This document shows, piece by piece, positions 10,460 through 23,169 of a DNA stretch of 64,000 nt. The DNA lies in NCBI GenBank assembly GCA_028583405.1, contig JAPTMU010000153.1:68667-132666 (forward strand), written 5' to 3'. Both the position numbers and the translations under genes were made by a program. This stretch comes from Pogonophryne albipinna. Taxonomy: Eukaryota > Chordata > Actinopteri > Perciformes > Artedidraconidae. The notes beneath the pieces are model-generated. The model worked only from the letters and a program-made list of their open reading frames with translations, did no database searches and had not been told where the DNA came from. How positions within the stretch are numbered: position 1 is the first letter of the stretch; each line of letters starts with the position of its first letter.

Positions 10460-10672
10460 GTGTTCAGACCTCATGTGAGGGATTTTCTAAAATCAACTCT
10501 CTGCTCTGAAAGTCACGCCGAGCTGGGCCTTGGGTAGAGGACAAGTCGAACAGTACCGCTGTGGGAACCGGTGAAGGGTTAGGACTTTGTGTGTAAGAGT
10601 CTGCTTGAACTTTGACTGCATACAGTATGACAAAACACAGCACTATGAAACATGTGCATATTGGAAGGAACT
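10460..10672 (+). other. kcnj2: Proximal 3'UTR of kcnj2
   Basis: This follows the TGA stop. No AATAAA polyadenylation signal is seen in this stretch. Vertebrate KCNJ2 transcripts have long 3'UTRs, so the transcript probably continues into the repeat-bearing region beyond, but the end cannot be placed. Confidence 0.4.
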
Positions 10673-10938
10673 AGGGGTGCTAGTGGAAGGAGTGAACTGT
10701 GAACTCGCCGGAGCCTCGCAGCGGGGCTACTGCGGAGTGCATAAAGCAGACTCTTCACGCTAACAAAGGATCACTTCTTCTTCAGGGCAGCAGGCTACTG
10801 TCCCGCAGCTGCTGCCTCTCTGTTGGACTCCGGTACTGCACTTTACTCACGAGACGTTTAAAAAAACAAACATTCGGGGCTTTTCAGAAAACATCCGGGG
10901 CTTGAGCCCAAGTTGCCCCCCCCCTAGCGCCGCCACTG
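10673..10938 (-). mobile_element. hAT-like element fragment in kcnj2 3' region
   Basis: The right edge reads CTAGCGCCGCCACTG, the inverse of a CAGTGGCGGC hAT-type terminus. It is preceded by a C-run and TTGAGCCCAAGTTG. The left terminus is not a clear partner, so the copy looks truncated. The 68-residue ORF across it has no recognised domain. Confidence 0.45.
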
Positions 10939-11154
10939 CATACAAATATAATCACTTCTCTAAAAGGTAACTCATTTTAAATATAGTTAGACATATTAAA
11001 GGTAATTTACAATAATACAAATAATAATAATATTAATATTAGTAATAAGCTTTATATTTGTATAGCACCTCTTATACAAGAATTGTAGCCAAACTGGCTT
11101 CACAGCAGTTCAATAGACAAATTAGTATAACATCACAGGATAAAATCAATGTAG

Positions 11155-11420
11155 AGGAGCAGCTACATTTCAACACATATATCCACGAAGATTAAGTACG
11201 ATTCTGTCCCACATTGAATACTGTTTTACTAACTGGTCGTTTGCTTGTGCCACAAACCTGAAACCCATAGAACAGCTGTACAAGAGAGCTATCCAGGTGT
11301 TTGACAGAAAGCCATATTCATACCACCACTGTACCATCCTTGAAAAACACAATTTCTTGAATTTTGATAATTTTAAAATCTTTTAAAAGTATGTGTTTTT
11401 TTTAATAAATGTTTACATGG

Positions 11421-11451
<31 letters not shown>

Positions 11452-11965
11452 TTAGGGGAATTCATCCACAGAAAACACACTGGACGCTGCACTAGGTCAG
11501 AAACCAGAGGAGACTGTGAGGTCCACCGCAGACGGACCACTTTTGGACAAAATGTCCTCTCCATTAAAGGAAGCTCATTCTGGAATAGCCTCCCAGCTGA
11601 GAAACGGGATTGTCCCACTCTCAATAGCTTCAAAGGTCAACTCAGAGAATGGTTGAGAAACAAACAGACGTGCAATCACCACTAAATGCATCTCCTCTTG
11701 CACTTGATGTAGCTCTTGTATATTTCATTACCATGTCACAAATACTTGTGTATTCTGCTCTTGCTCTTTTGCACTTGTCATGTATTTTGTTTTTGCTATG
11801 TTTGTAAAATGTGATTTTCTTAAATGTTTTATGTGAGGGACTGCGGATGGAAATGAGCTCAAAGCTAAATCTGGCACTGTTACGCTTGATGTATTTTAAT
11901 GTTTTAAGTGTTCATTACTGTGCATCGTCCTTGGTAAATAAACGATACAAATAAAATAAAAAATA
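11155..11965 (+). mobile_element. LINE fragment (RT C-terminal region and 3' tail)
   Basis: Translation across frames gives typical non-LTR retrotransposon C-terminal motifs: HIEYCFTNWSFACATNLKPI, QLYKRAIQVFDRKPYSYHHC and, after a poly-C run (about 11426-11450) that breaks the frame, GSSFWNSLPAE and LREWLRNKQTC. The 3' end carries an A-rich AATAAAATAAAA tail near 11940-11965. It is 5'-truncated and inactive. Confidence 0.8.
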
Positions 11966-11989
11966 AAATACATGAAGACTTTTATACGG

Positions 11990-12150
11990 TAATGATGACT
12001 CGGACTCGACTCGGACACTCCTTGGGTGACTCGGACGTGGACTCGACTCCGACTCTCCCTAGGTGACTCGGACTTGGACTCAGACTCGAAAAGTGGTGAC
12101 TCAAGAGTGACTTGGGCTTGTGAATTGGTGACTTGACTACAACACTGGCC
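11990..12150. repeat. GACTCGGACT-type degenerate short tandem repeat
   Basis: Repeated variants of GACTCGGACTTGGACTC occur across this stretch. Similar degenerate GACTCG repeats are common interspersed repeat parts in fish genomes. It lies between two LINE fragments. Confidence 0.6.
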
Positions 12151-12182
12151 TCTAACACACCAAATAAATGACCCTATCAACC

Positions 12183-12436
12183 CAACCTGCAAATTGCAAA
12201 AGGTGTTCCACAGGGCTCTATCCTGGGGCCCTTTCTGTTTAATCTTTGTGAAGATGATACCAAGTGACTGTTATATCATTCTCTATGCTGATGACTCTGT
12301 TGTGTCCTGTTATGTGGATGCTGTTACAATTCTTCAGCACTTCCTTACTGATTGTGAAATTTCTCTCAATAACTACAAGTTAGTTCGTAGGGCAGATACA
12401 TTGAAAATCGTGCCCTTAATCACAGCCAGTATATGA
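12183..12436 (+). mobile_element. LINE reverse-transcriptase fragment
   Basis: The frame reads KGVPQGSILGPF and, after a short frame change, YIILYADDSVV, the motifs of the RT palm (GVPQGS and the catalytic YADD box). The 80-residue ORF is a remnant. It may belong with the fragment at 11155-11965, but the order (palm after C-terminus) shows it is a separate or rearranged piece. Confidence 0.8.
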
Positions 12437-12589
12437 ATAATGGTAGTCTCATCTCTCCTGAGACAAATAATAAAAGTATCTTGTTTTATTTGGAAAGCAA
12501 AGTAATTTTCTAAATACTATTTGACTTTCTTCTTGAGGATCTTGAGGAAAATCTTTTCCACAGAACTTTTGACATCGGGAGGAATTTTT

Positions 12590-12665
12590 GAGTTCAGCAT
12601 CTTGCTTGATGACTGCAGGCACGCGAATCGAACCACCGTCCTACCGACTCCTGAGCCACAGCTGT
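12590..12665 (-). mobile_element. tRNA-derived SINE remnant
   Basis: On the minus strand the sequence shows a box-B-like GGTTCGATTC preceded by a box-A-like TGTGGCTCAGGAGTCGG. This is the arrangement of tRNA-derived fish SINE heads. It is short and degenerate, with no intact cloverleaf, so it is not a functional tRNA gene. Confidence 0.5.
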
Positions 12666-13128
12666 ATCTTTTATTGATTTAGTCACATGGATCGTTTATA
12701 TTGTGAGTTGAATTTCACAGCGTTTATAACTTTTTTAACCTAATTGTGGGTTTTCTTTTCTTTTTCTGATGACATTGTGGATGTTGTGCTACATAAATAA
12801 AGTTTGATTCTCAAAAGCTCGTGCTTCTGTTGTTGAAGTAGAATGGTTCAATACAAATGGAAGTACGTATATTATAGGTTTAGTATATTTTAGATTGTAA
12901 GTAGTATATTAATATATCTTATAGTACACAGTGCTTATTTAACTGTACTTTAATTCAAATGTATACATGAATATTTAAATGTTTCCTTCATTTTACTTGC
13001 AATATTACTCAAACTAAATTAATAACAGATCTGCTGTAAGCGAGTCATTTAAGATAAACTGACTAACTCTGACACAGAGACAGTTGTTCAGCTTTCAAAT
13101 CCTGAACGTCACCAAGAGCTCCGTTCCC
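12666..13128. other. Intergenic, nothing recognised
   Basis: AT-rich intergenic sequence between the SINE remnant and the 38-bp minisatellite. No ORF with recognisable homology, no RNA gene. Confidence 0.5.
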
Positions 13129-13632
13129 AACTGTGTGCATCACTCTTTACTGTCCCCTGGTCTCCCAGCTGTGTGCGTCACTCTTTAGTGTCCCCTGGTC
13201 TCCCAGCTGTGTGAGTCACTCTTTACTGTCCCCTGGTCTCCCAGCTGTGTGCGTCACTCTTTAGTGTCCCCTGGTCTCCCAGCTGTGTGCGTCACTCTTT
13301 AGTGTCCCCTGGTCTCCCAGCTGTGTGTGTCACTCTTTAGTGTCCCCTGGTCTCCAAGCTGTGTGCATCACTCTTTAGTGTCCCCTGGTCTCCCAGCTGT
13401 GTGCGTCACTCTTTAGTGTCCCCTGGTCTCCCAGCTGTGTTCGTCACTCTTTAGTGTCCCCTGGTCTCCAAGCTGTGTGCATCACTCTTTAGTGTCCCCT
13501 GGTCTCCCAGCTCTGTGCGTCACTCTTTAGTGTCCCCTGGTCTCCAAGCTGTGTGCATCACTCTTTAGTGTCCCCTGGTCTCCCAGCTGTGTTCGTCACT
13601 CTTTAGTGTCCCCTGGTCTCCCAGCTGTGTTT
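13129..13632. repeat. 38-bp minisatellite, ~13 copies
   Basis: Tandem copies of a unit with CTGTGTGCGTCACTCTTTAG and TGTCCCCTGGTCTCCC repeat at 38-bp spacing. Copies differ at a few positions (TTTAG/TTTAC, GCGTC/GCATC/TTCGTC, CTCCC/CTCCA). It is intergenic, between kcnj2 and grid1. Confidence 0.95.
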
Positions 13633-13977
13633 TTCATATCTGCATCCTTTCTGAAGCTGCAGCAAGTTTCTCCTGTTGGAAGAGTTTTGGGTCGTTGTAG
13701 AGCTTTTGCACCTGTCAGCCACCGTACCCTCCGTTGGAAAGGAGCTTCTTCAGAGCCAACTGAAAGGAAATGTTCCTGACAGGTAACAGCAGAACAAAAA
13801 CACTGACCTCTGATTCTTTCCTTTCCAAAAATAGACGAGAACAATGCGCCATCAAAACTCTCCTGACGGCAAAACAGAATTATTTATTTTAGATCTTACT
13901 CAAAGAAATACATGAAAAGGCATCTCAGCTACTATGACAATATTATTTATAGACACTTTTCAGAAGTCCATGCACAC

Positions 13978-14128
<151 letters not shown>

Positions 14129-14724
14129 AAGTCTTATTGCAGTCGGCCTCAGACAGACGTCTCTCTGATGGATGCGATCTGATCCGTCCGCTGCTCCCCG
14201 CGGCTCAGCAGAGTTATTGCTTTGTTTGAAAAGTTGATTACTTCTCCTGCGCTGACGGTGGGAGAAACAACGTGAAGCAGAGAAATGATCCTCGGAGTCT
14301 CTTTCCAAACCAACACGTACTGTACATGATTGACTTATTACTCCTTCATTCATTTGCAAAAATAGCCTCGAGGTCTCGCCACATCGAGGGGATTCTGTTA
14401 CTGTAACTCTGGAGGTTCATCAGAACAGTCTCAGGTGATTGTAAAGCTCTGATGTCATCGACTCCACCTTATAACAGATGTGTTGACGGGCTGAATGAAC
14501 ACGAGGAATGATTACAGCTGTTTCAGTGCTCATAGATGGATATTGCTGTAAGACATATATGAAGCATTTTAAAGCCATTTTTCATGATCTTTTCATACCT
14601 AATTTGTTTAATGCAAAGTGAACCCTGACGAAAAATCACATATTAAAATAATCACAACAAATCTCATTTACTTTATCTGTCTAAAAGAGCCACCTTACAG
14701 CCAGGAAGAGACTACAAATGAGCA

Positions 14725-14930
14725 CAACAAGACATTAAAACTGCAAAGAGACACAAAGCCACAACGGAGACGCAAGGCAACGACAAACAGACACAAAGAA
14801 ACCAGAGTCAGTCACCACGACAATGTACATGGACAAAAGAACTACAAACAGACACTAAACTAATACTGAGAGACGCAAAGACACAAAGATGACAACAACA
14901 AGAAAAGTGTCAAAACAACCAAACAGTTCC
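14725..14930. repeat. A/G/C-rich degenerate tandem repeat
   Basis: Recurring variants of AGAGACACAAAG, CAAACAGACAC and GAGACGCAAAG form a degenerate array. This composition is frequent in fish interspersed repeats. The 81-residue ORF across it is lysine/threonine-rich repeat translation. Confidence 0.6.
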
Positions 14931-15050
14931 ATTTAAATGATCGAAATAATAAAGTCTCTGTTTGTTCCCTTCAGAACAAAAGCCTTGCAGTAACTGTGTG
15001 ATGCCAGTAGGGGGTGTGATGTTCCACCAAAAGGACCCTGATTCTGCAGG

Positions 15051-15170
<120 letters not shown>

Positions 15171-15301
15171 TAGTATGTTTTTGTAAGTGTGGTCTTGAGT
15201 GTGTGAGTGTGTTAATGTGTGTGTTTCTGTATGTTTGTGTGGATGTGTATTTGTTAGTTGAGTGTGCTTTCATGTGTGTTCTTGTGTACCTGTACTTGGT
15301 C

Positions 15302-15344
<43 letters not shown>

Positions 15345-15712
15345 TTGTGTGCGTGTATTTGTTTGAAGAAGAAGAATTCAGAGAACATTTCTTCTACATT
15401 TTCCACTCATTGTCACGGTAACATTTGTCACTTCCGGGCTCCCGTAGATCGGTAACGTCCAGCTGCTGCTTCCTCTCCAAACTTGAGCCGGACTAAACTT
15501 ATCCAAACAATTAAAATACATTTCTGTGTCGATCATTCACAAGAAATATCCTTTAATTGTAAAGTCAAGTGTAGAAATATCCCATGACCTCCAACCTCTC
15601 CCCTGCCGGAAACACACACCTGGAACGACACCATGGGAGAGTGAAAGTGTCATGCAAGCTGAAGGAAAACACACACAAACACACACACACACACACGCAC
15701 CCACATTACACC

Positions 15713-15985
15713 CAGAGGTGGAAGACGTTCTCAGATGTTCTACTAAAAGTAGTCGTTGTGCAGATTGGTCCATTTCAGAATAATATATATGATATGTTTT
15801 ATAATGATTGATCATGAAAGTGTTCTCAAAGCTGGTGAAGGTGCAGCTAGTCTGAATGGCTTTGTAGACTGCAGGGTAGCTGGTGGATTTACTCCAGGTG
15901 GAACTAAAGTCTGATTCAACACTTGATTAGATTTCACATCATTCATCCACATCTGTGAAGTAACTAAAGGGATTAAACACTAATC
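15713..15985 (-). mobile_element. CAGAGGTGG-ended hAT-like element, short form
   Basis: It starts CAGAGGTGGAAGACG and continues as a reverse-complement match to about 49195-49410. Shared stretches include GTAGTCGTTGTGCAGATTGG and CTGCAGGGTAGCTGGTGG. Compared with 49026-50248 this copy lacks the internal minisatellite: only a short TTCTACTAAAAGTAG piece stands in its place. It represents the unexpanded form of the family. Confidence 0.75.
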
Positions 15986-16244
15986 AACATTGTACTTAGT
16001 TAATACAGTTAAATGTTAATTTACACCTCTGAATGAACCTACATACCCGCAGCTGAGACGCCACCTCTCATATATTTCTCCCCCGACATTTTTGGTGGAC
16101 CTTTGCGCACACAGCGACGCCAAATCCTCCGATAACCCCAACGCAGAAACTGAAACAGGAGATTTGGAGATCGCTGATAGTGGAACCTGCTCTGCGTAAA
16201 GGCGGTATCCAAAATCGCTTCACACCGATGGCAAATCAGTTACT

Positions 16245-16372
<128 letters not shown>

Positions 16373-16518
16373 CTGCATGTTCTATTTTCCATCACGGGGA
16401 AAACATCGTGTTGGATTTACTCCTCTTCCTCCTCTTCCTCCTTTTCCTCCTCTGAATAAACCAACTTCTGCCTTGTCTAATGCGTGAAGTGGAAGCTGCC
16501 GCAAGTTCATTACCAGCA

Positions 16519-17248
<730 letters not shown>

Positions 17249-17330
17249 ATGGAAATGCTGACATTGTTGTTTCATTCCCTGTGGATATTGCAATGCAACA
17301 CAGTGAGCGCAGACTCCATCATTCACATCG
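17249..17330 (+). CDS. grid1: grid1 exon 1: signal peptide of delta-1 glutamate receptor
   Basis: The exon encodes a hydrophobic signal peptide (MEMLTLLFHSLWILQ, cleavage probably near residues 20-21) and the start of the mature protein, ADSIIHI, matching the start of mature GRID1 and GRID2. It ends after the first base of a Gly codon at a consensus donor (ATCG then GTAAGA), a phase-1 intron. GRID1 is a postsynaptic delta-family receptor-like protein whose N-terminal domain binds cerebellins bridging to presynaptic neurexins. The phase matches the acceptor of exon 2 at 46110. Two in-frame ATGs (17249, 17255) are possible; the first matches the usual length. Confidence 0.93.
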
Positions 17331-19532
17331 GTAAGACATCACCTTTTCCTTTTGGCTGAGAGCAGCTTGCATTATGGGAAGAGTTTCTGTGCACCAAAGA
17401 AACTCGAGCTTACGTCTGATTAGCATTCTGCTCCGTGCTGTGGTGTGTGGAGAGGAGGCTGTTGCATTCAGGCAACACGAAGTGCCCCTAAAGTGTTGCT
17501 CCATCCCTCCTTTCATCCTTTCCTTCCCTCCATCCTAAGCAGGCATCTCGCTTCACATTCACATGCAGAAAGCTGTTAGGAAACACCGGCTGACATGAGT
17601 GTTTGGGGGGTTTCGCTTCATCCTCCCTCCCTCTTCCCTCTTCCCTCTTCCCTCTTCCCTCTTCCCCTCCTCCTCCTCCTCCTCCTCCTCCTCCTCCTCC
17701 TCCTCCTCCTCATCCATAAGCCTGAACTTTGAATTGGACGTGAGTGAAATGTTAATCACCTCTGCCAGGGGAGGAGATGACAAAGGGGGACAAACGCTGA
17801 CTGTTTGAGCTCCGAGTCCCTTTATCCATCGTGGTGATTCATTTAGTCACTTTTTCTTTAAGTGAGGTGATGGGGGGCATCCCTGACTTCATATACACTC
17901 CCCAGTGTGCACCAGGTCCACTTTGCTGCGAGGTGATTGGTTCAGCTTGGATGAAAGCAATGCATGAAGCAAAAAGAGGAAGTGAGAATAATAATAATAG
18001 AGATGCAAAGAAAGGGTCTTTGGTGCTGCAGCTCAGACCGGTGGCAGCACTGCGGTGGCCTGCATGGTGTCGCCAAGGGGGAGTGGGGGGGGAGGGGGGG
18101 CAGGTGACAGGCAGCTATTCATCTAATGAGTATACATGCAATTGCAAAGCAGACTGAGATGTGATGCAGAAAGCTGCTTCTCCTGTAGTCTGGAAATGGG
18201 ATTCATGCTGCAGGCTTTTCGTAAAAATGTACAAATATTTTCAGAATTTCATCCCAGAAATCACACAATAGGAACAAATCATGCATAAAAACAAACCCAG
18301 GAGGCAAAGTGTTGAATCCCTGCACGAGGCACACACTCATTGTTCTGAGAAAGAAAACAAAGGACGGATTCCATCGAGAGAATGTGTTGAGTCTCTGAAT
18401 GCAACATCATGCATGCAACCAGCTTTAACAGTAATGTGCCTGATATTCATTCCAGTAGCTGCTATTGCAAAGTGGGACTCTCCTTCACGCTGGCTGTTTG
18501 ACCCCAGTTTGATCTCTGCTGGTTCACACAGACGACTTCCAACGGAAATAAAAACCTGCTGCTCGCTGAGAAGCAGACATTATTTTGCAAGTCTCTTTTG
18601 GCCACTTTCTGAGGACAGTGCTGGAGGCATGGATGGAGGCACAGATGGACGGTTCTCCACCGTCCCTCTGGAGAAAATCTGTGTTTAGTTTGCACATGGA
18701 AACAAGAGAGGGAACAGTGAGACTGCATTATGGAGAACACGGAGCGGCAAACACAACGAACACACGAAGGAGGGCCATGCACACTGGAACAAATGCTGCT
18801 CCAAAAACAAGTTAAACAAGAAGGAAATCAAGCTGTTTTCACTGTTTTCAAACAATCTGCCAATAGAGCAAGTGCACATTAGCTTGGTGAGAGAACTTGA
18901 AATAAGAAGGGATATTTAGAGAAATCAGATCTTGTAATTATCAGGAGAACTCATGTTGAACTATATTTCACCAGAATCAGGAAATGTTTAGTTACAATAT
19001 AAGCCGCTAATGCTCAGAAGTGTTCTGTGTTCTGATGTTAGTTTGTGATTTTCTAATAAATACGTAAATAAATATTAGTTTCATCTGAAATACAACTCAA
19101 AATAAAATGTTTTGACGGAACAAGATGATGCATTGTCTAAAAACCAGAGCCTATGTCTCACTGCAGAGTCACCTCTGAAGTCATGATGTCTGATATCAGG
19201 AGGAGAGACACATTCTGACTGGATGTCAGACACAGATACTGGGCAAGATCTAGAGTTGTTGTTGTTGGGCGAATAGTGAGACAAGACGTGGATATGAAAC
19301 AATGAGCAAAGAACGTAATCTGCTGGCACTTACAGATGTGTGCTTCAGAGGTCAAGGAGATGTGTGGGAATTTGCAACAACCACATTCTGCTTAAGCTCC
19401 AATCTGGAGATGAACTTCTGGGCTTTTTGAAGGAAATAATTCTCGCTGACATCAGAACGTCAGAATTTCAGGTTTAAACATATGCAAATGTGTGTGTGGC
19501 GTCAGAACAAGCCGTTTTAATCACATAAGCAG
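17331..19532 (+). other. grid1: grid1 intron 1, 5' part, mostly non-repetitive
   Basis: The intron begins GTAAGA. It contains a pyrimidine-rich low-complexity block (TTCCCTC and CTC repeats, about 17626-17712) and a short G-rich run near 18083-18101. No coding exon or clear transposon is seen. The proximity to the promoter makes intronic regulatory elements plausible, but none can be identified without comparison to other species. Confidence 0.6.
17626..17712. repeat. TTCCCTC then (CTC)n low-complexity tract
   Basis: About five copies of CTTCCCT are followed by about 15 copies of CTC. Polyserine and polyglutamate frames here are artefacts. Confidence 0.95.
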
Positions 19533-19815
19533 CCGGTTTTAACGTAAAAAAAGTTGCTTACGAACACTTGCAACGTCTGCAAAGCTGCTTGATGTGTGTG
19601 TGGCGTCAGAAAAGGAAAACAACAGAACTTCTCATGGGATATTAGTGAAGACCGCTTGTGGAGAGCTTTTGGTTGAAAATCAAGCAATCGATGAGCTTTT
19701 GAATCGACCTGTGAATCCATCGTTTAGGGTATGAGCAGTTAAAAAACCTGTTAATTGTTTAATTAAACGGATTCAAAGAGAACTGCAGTTCAAACGATCC
19801 AATATTTAACAAGCG
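19533..19815 (+). repeat. Intron-1 local duplication, copy 1
   Basis: Matches 23170-23425 in the same orientation. Shared segments include GGTTTTAACGTAAAAAA, TGTGAATCCATCGTT, GTTAAAAAACCTGTT and CAATATTTAACAAG. The divergence indicates an old local duplication or an unrecognised dispersed repeat. Confidence 0.75.
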
Positions 19816-20167
19816 AAAGTCAGAGAAAGTCATCAATGTGATTCTCTCCAGTTTGTTCCTTGCTGTTTCTAAATGAATATGTGTGTCAGCATCACATGCG
19901 TTCTTGATGCTAATGTACAGTTTCAGGGGAGGAACCCACTTCTTTGACTGTATTGGTTGAGAAAGCACTTGATATCTCGTGTCATAGCGATAGTGTGGAC
20001 ACGACTTGTTTGCAGTTTAACCAAGAAGTCGTTTTGCCTCCTCAGAATATCTCATTGTAAGGGATTTCAGGCCTGAAGAGGTCCAAGAATCCAGTGTTTC
20101 TGCAAATCTAAGCATCATTTGTCCAACATGAACTCAAGGCCTCTGTATGAATGAATGCTTTGAAGGG

Positions 20168-21137
20168 CAGTGGCGGTTCTAGACCAATTAGACTGGGGGG
20201 GCCAGGCTGGGGCCAGTTATTTTCTGAGGGGGGCACAATAAATGCAGGACGAAAAAGACAGTATGAAGTGCGCATACACCTAAGAAAACAATGCAATACA
20301 GTTATTGGTATTTGTTTCATTACACATTATTATATGCTTACCTTTGAATGCTGTTTGGGTCTGTGGGACCCGTTTTCAGTGTTTACTAAAAGAAAATGAT
20401 TTTAACCTGCTTTATTTGGGGGTGGACCTAACATCCTCTAGGGGGGTCCGGGGGCATGCAGTCCCAGGAAGATTTTTGTTTTAAATGTTGAAGTTAAATG
20501 CATCAATCTGCTGCACTTTGAGCACAAAAGGAATTTATGGATACAGCTCTCAACACTCAGATGAAAGGGAGCTGTATACTTTTCAATAATCAACAAATCT
20601 AGTTTAGAATATGATCACAACCAATAACAAATCATTTAAACTTGTTTATTCTTATCTTATGTTACCTATAGTATTCTTTCTTTTTATTTATGCATATTTT
20701 ACTAATCGCTCCCCTTTCAAACAGTTTTTTTTTTACTGTCCTATAGTAGGCTACACATTGGAAGGACTTCTTGATTTAATGAACACATTAAATAGATAAA
20801 GGTGTGCTCTCTCTATCTCTCTCTCTCTGTCTTGCTCGCTCGCTCACAGAGGCTGTGTGCTCCTCCGTGGCGATGACGACTTGTTAAAAAAAACATATTT
20901 GTAAAGTGGGCTTGCGAGATACCGGTAGCTCGTGATCGATGTGCTGGAGACCCGTGAATGCTCTAATGGGTCCGACTAGAATGACAAATATCGTTACTTC
21001 CGCCTATTCCATCAGCCAAGAAATAGTTTAATCATAAACTTTTTTTTTTTTTTTCCTTTTTAGGGGGGCCACAGGGGGGTCCAAAGTCAGTGTTAGGGGG
21101 GCACTGGCCCCCTGCCCCCCCCCGAGAACCGCCCCTG
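20168..21137 (+). mobile_element. Non-autonomous hAT transposon with 8-bp target duplication
   Basis: The ends read CAGTGGCGGTTCTAGACC and CCGAGAACCGCCCCTG, imperfect inverted repeats, with GGGGGGCC-rich subterminal sequence on both sides. The flanking 8-mers are TTGAAGGG (20160-20167) and TTGAAGAG (21138-21145), the 8-bp duplication expected of hAT elements. No transposase ORF remains. A relative lies inverted at about 5915-6040. Confidence 0.88.
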
Positions 21138-21634
21138 TTGAAGAGTCACAAAGACTGGAAGCACCACCTCTGGCTCTGAATGCTTAACGTATGAATCTCA
21201 TGATAGATAATCGGATAGAGAGTTATCTTTACTTCAGTGTCGGTTTTAATATACAAACACATCACATTGACAAGTGAGCGTCTAACCGAGACGTCATGTG
21301 TTTCATTTAAAGGGATTTTGAGGCTTTTAAAGACGTGAACATTTCCAGTGTTTCACCTGAGCATCATTTAGTGAAACACACTTATCTTGGAAGCTCTTGA
21401 GTATGGAGGACGGAACATGACATAATAAATGTGTAAATAAATGTATGAAGAAATATGAAAATAAATACACCAATGTATAAATAAATAAATAAAAGTCGAA
21501 ATTAAAACAGAACACACGTTATTATATATCTTTCATATATTTCTACATTTACGCGACATACATTTATTTATGTATGTATTTATGTGTCCGTATGCTAATG
21601 AGGTGGGCGGTCCTAACCTCAGTCTGAAGCAGGA

Positions 21635-22051
21635 TTGGTTACAGCAGTGTGTGATCATTTCTGGCAGAGGGCTCTATTGGTTAAGAGCCATTGGAGATCA
21701 TTAGCGGACCATTTAGAGAACGGAGAACCAAAAGACTACGTCCAGTTTCCTGTGGAACGATGTATCGAGGACTTGGCTCAGCTCGACATGGATGTTAACC
21801 CAGCTGTGTTTGAGAGTCTTCAAGAGGTTTCCCGCCAACTTGAAATCCTCTCGGAAACAGAGGAGGCGACCCTTGGGCGTCCATCTTACATGTTGCCCCC
21901 AAACGTTATTGAAGCACACCTTCGTTGGGGCCACACCTTCGTTGGGGGCACACCTTCGTTGGGGGCACACCTTCGTTGGGGGCACACCTTCGTTGGGGGC
22001 ACACCTTCGTTGGGGGCATCGCGCAGGTGTTCGCGGTTAGCCAGGCGTTAG
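21635..22051 (+). pseudogene. Truncated transposon ORF, possibly integrase-like N-terminal region
   Basis: The 138-residue frame contains YVQFPVERCIEDLAQLDMDV and ATLGRPSYMLPPNVIEAHL. The latter resembles the GRP-x-Y linker seen before helix-turn-helix segments in a teleost family of integrase-core transposon proteins. The similarity is from memory and tentative. From about codon 94 onward the frame runs into a 17-bp tandem repeat and has no meaning. It is inside an inverted-arm element, so not a host gene. Confidence 0.4.
21916..22017. repeat. 17-bp tandem repeat, 6 copies
   Basis: Six exact or near-exact copies of ACACCTTCGTTGGGGGC, spanning 102 bp. Because 17 is not a multiple of three, the translation cycles through three frames. 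Confidence 0.97.
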
Positions 22052-22300
22052 TAGTAAAGCCCTCTGCCAGAAATGATCACACACTCCTGTAACCAATCCT
22101 GCTTCAGACTGAGGTTAGGACCGCCCACCTCATTAGCATACGGACACATAACTACATCAATAAATAAATGTATGTCGCGTAAATGTAGAAATATATGAAA
22201 GATATATAATGTGTATTTATTTCCATATTTATTTATGCATTTATTTATTCTTTTATTTATTTATTTGTACTTATGTCATGTTCCGTCCTCCATACTTGAG

Positions 22301-23169
22301 GCGTCTCTGGGAAGCAAAGGATGTTTTAAATCTGCAGTACTGTGTTAAGTTTTCCTTTGCAGCTCACAGGCTTCCGATGTTTATACATTACATTTTCTGA
22401 GAGTGAATATGACAGAGTTTTGAGACGTCTTGAGAACTGGGAGCGATTTGTTTCACCGCTTTAATAACGTAAACCGACACAGTCCGAGTTCTTGGTGCTA
22501 ATTGACCTTCCTCTCAGCCTCCATCTTCTTTGACCTCAGGATGTGAATGCACTTGATGACTTGTGATCATATCGACAGTGAAGGCATCACTTGTGAACAG
22601 TTTCAGAGTACTTTTCCCTTCTCAGATTGTTCTGTTTAATGGGAGCCCGAGTTGGAAATGAGACTGAAAGCTGAACTTTAACTTGTGAAACAGAAGTTTT
22701 CTCCAGATGTATTTTGGACTTTGGAGCAGTGTTGAGTCTTGGAACGAGAAGAATAAAGATCCTTTAAGAACAATGGAGAAGTCTCAAATCTGCAGTTATA
22801 TCTTTGGTTGCACCATAAGAGTTTAAGATACTAATACATTATATTTTCAGAGAGGAAATCTGATAAAGAGTTATTTTCATGTTACTCCGGGAGAGAAACT
22901 TCCTGCAGACCTTTTACATGCACTAAAACCTATAGAAATGTTTGTTAGGGCCCCTTTGATGTACAAAAGTTTCCAGCTCTGAAAAGGAAAGGAAAACACT
23001 TATTTGACATCATTGGATCAACATGCACTTGATAACTTGTGATCTGATGCTGATTTTGTGAATTTAAAAGTTCTTTTATCTGCTGCAAAGACTGGGAAAG
23101 CGCTGCATAAATGCACCGTAAGCTCTGCAGGATTATGTCAGATCTTTGTGAGTTGTAATCACAGCAGGT
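22301..23169 (+). other. grid1: grid1 intron 1, nothing recognised
   Basis: Ordinary AT-rich intron sequence. Parts near 22380-22430 and 22840-22890 resemble each other weakly and resemble about 21195-21235, consistent with the old local duplication seen at 19533 and 23170. No exon or RNA gene. Confidence 0.5.

Larger units (their letters stand above)
21402..22294 (+). mobile_element. Inverted-arm DNA element carrying a transposase/integrase-like ORF piece
   Basis: Arms of more than 200 bp are reverse complements (about 21402-21690 against 22045-22294), with outer ends TATGGAGGACGGAACATGAC and its inverse. The flanks are CTTGAG on both sides (21396-21401 and 22295-22300), a probable 6-bp target duplication. 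The centre holds an ORF fragment and a 17-bp tandem array. An element of unknown superfamily; internal deletion likely. Confidence 0.8.

Noticed and set aside
12600..12665. tRNA gene on the minus strand
   Set aside because: Only box-A- and box-B-like parts are present, without a foldable acceptor stem; it fits a SINE remnant.
21635..21890. Host single-exon gene
   Set aside because: The frame lies between inverted arms with a 6-bp target duplication, and its C-terminus is a tandem repeat; a transposon origin is more likely.
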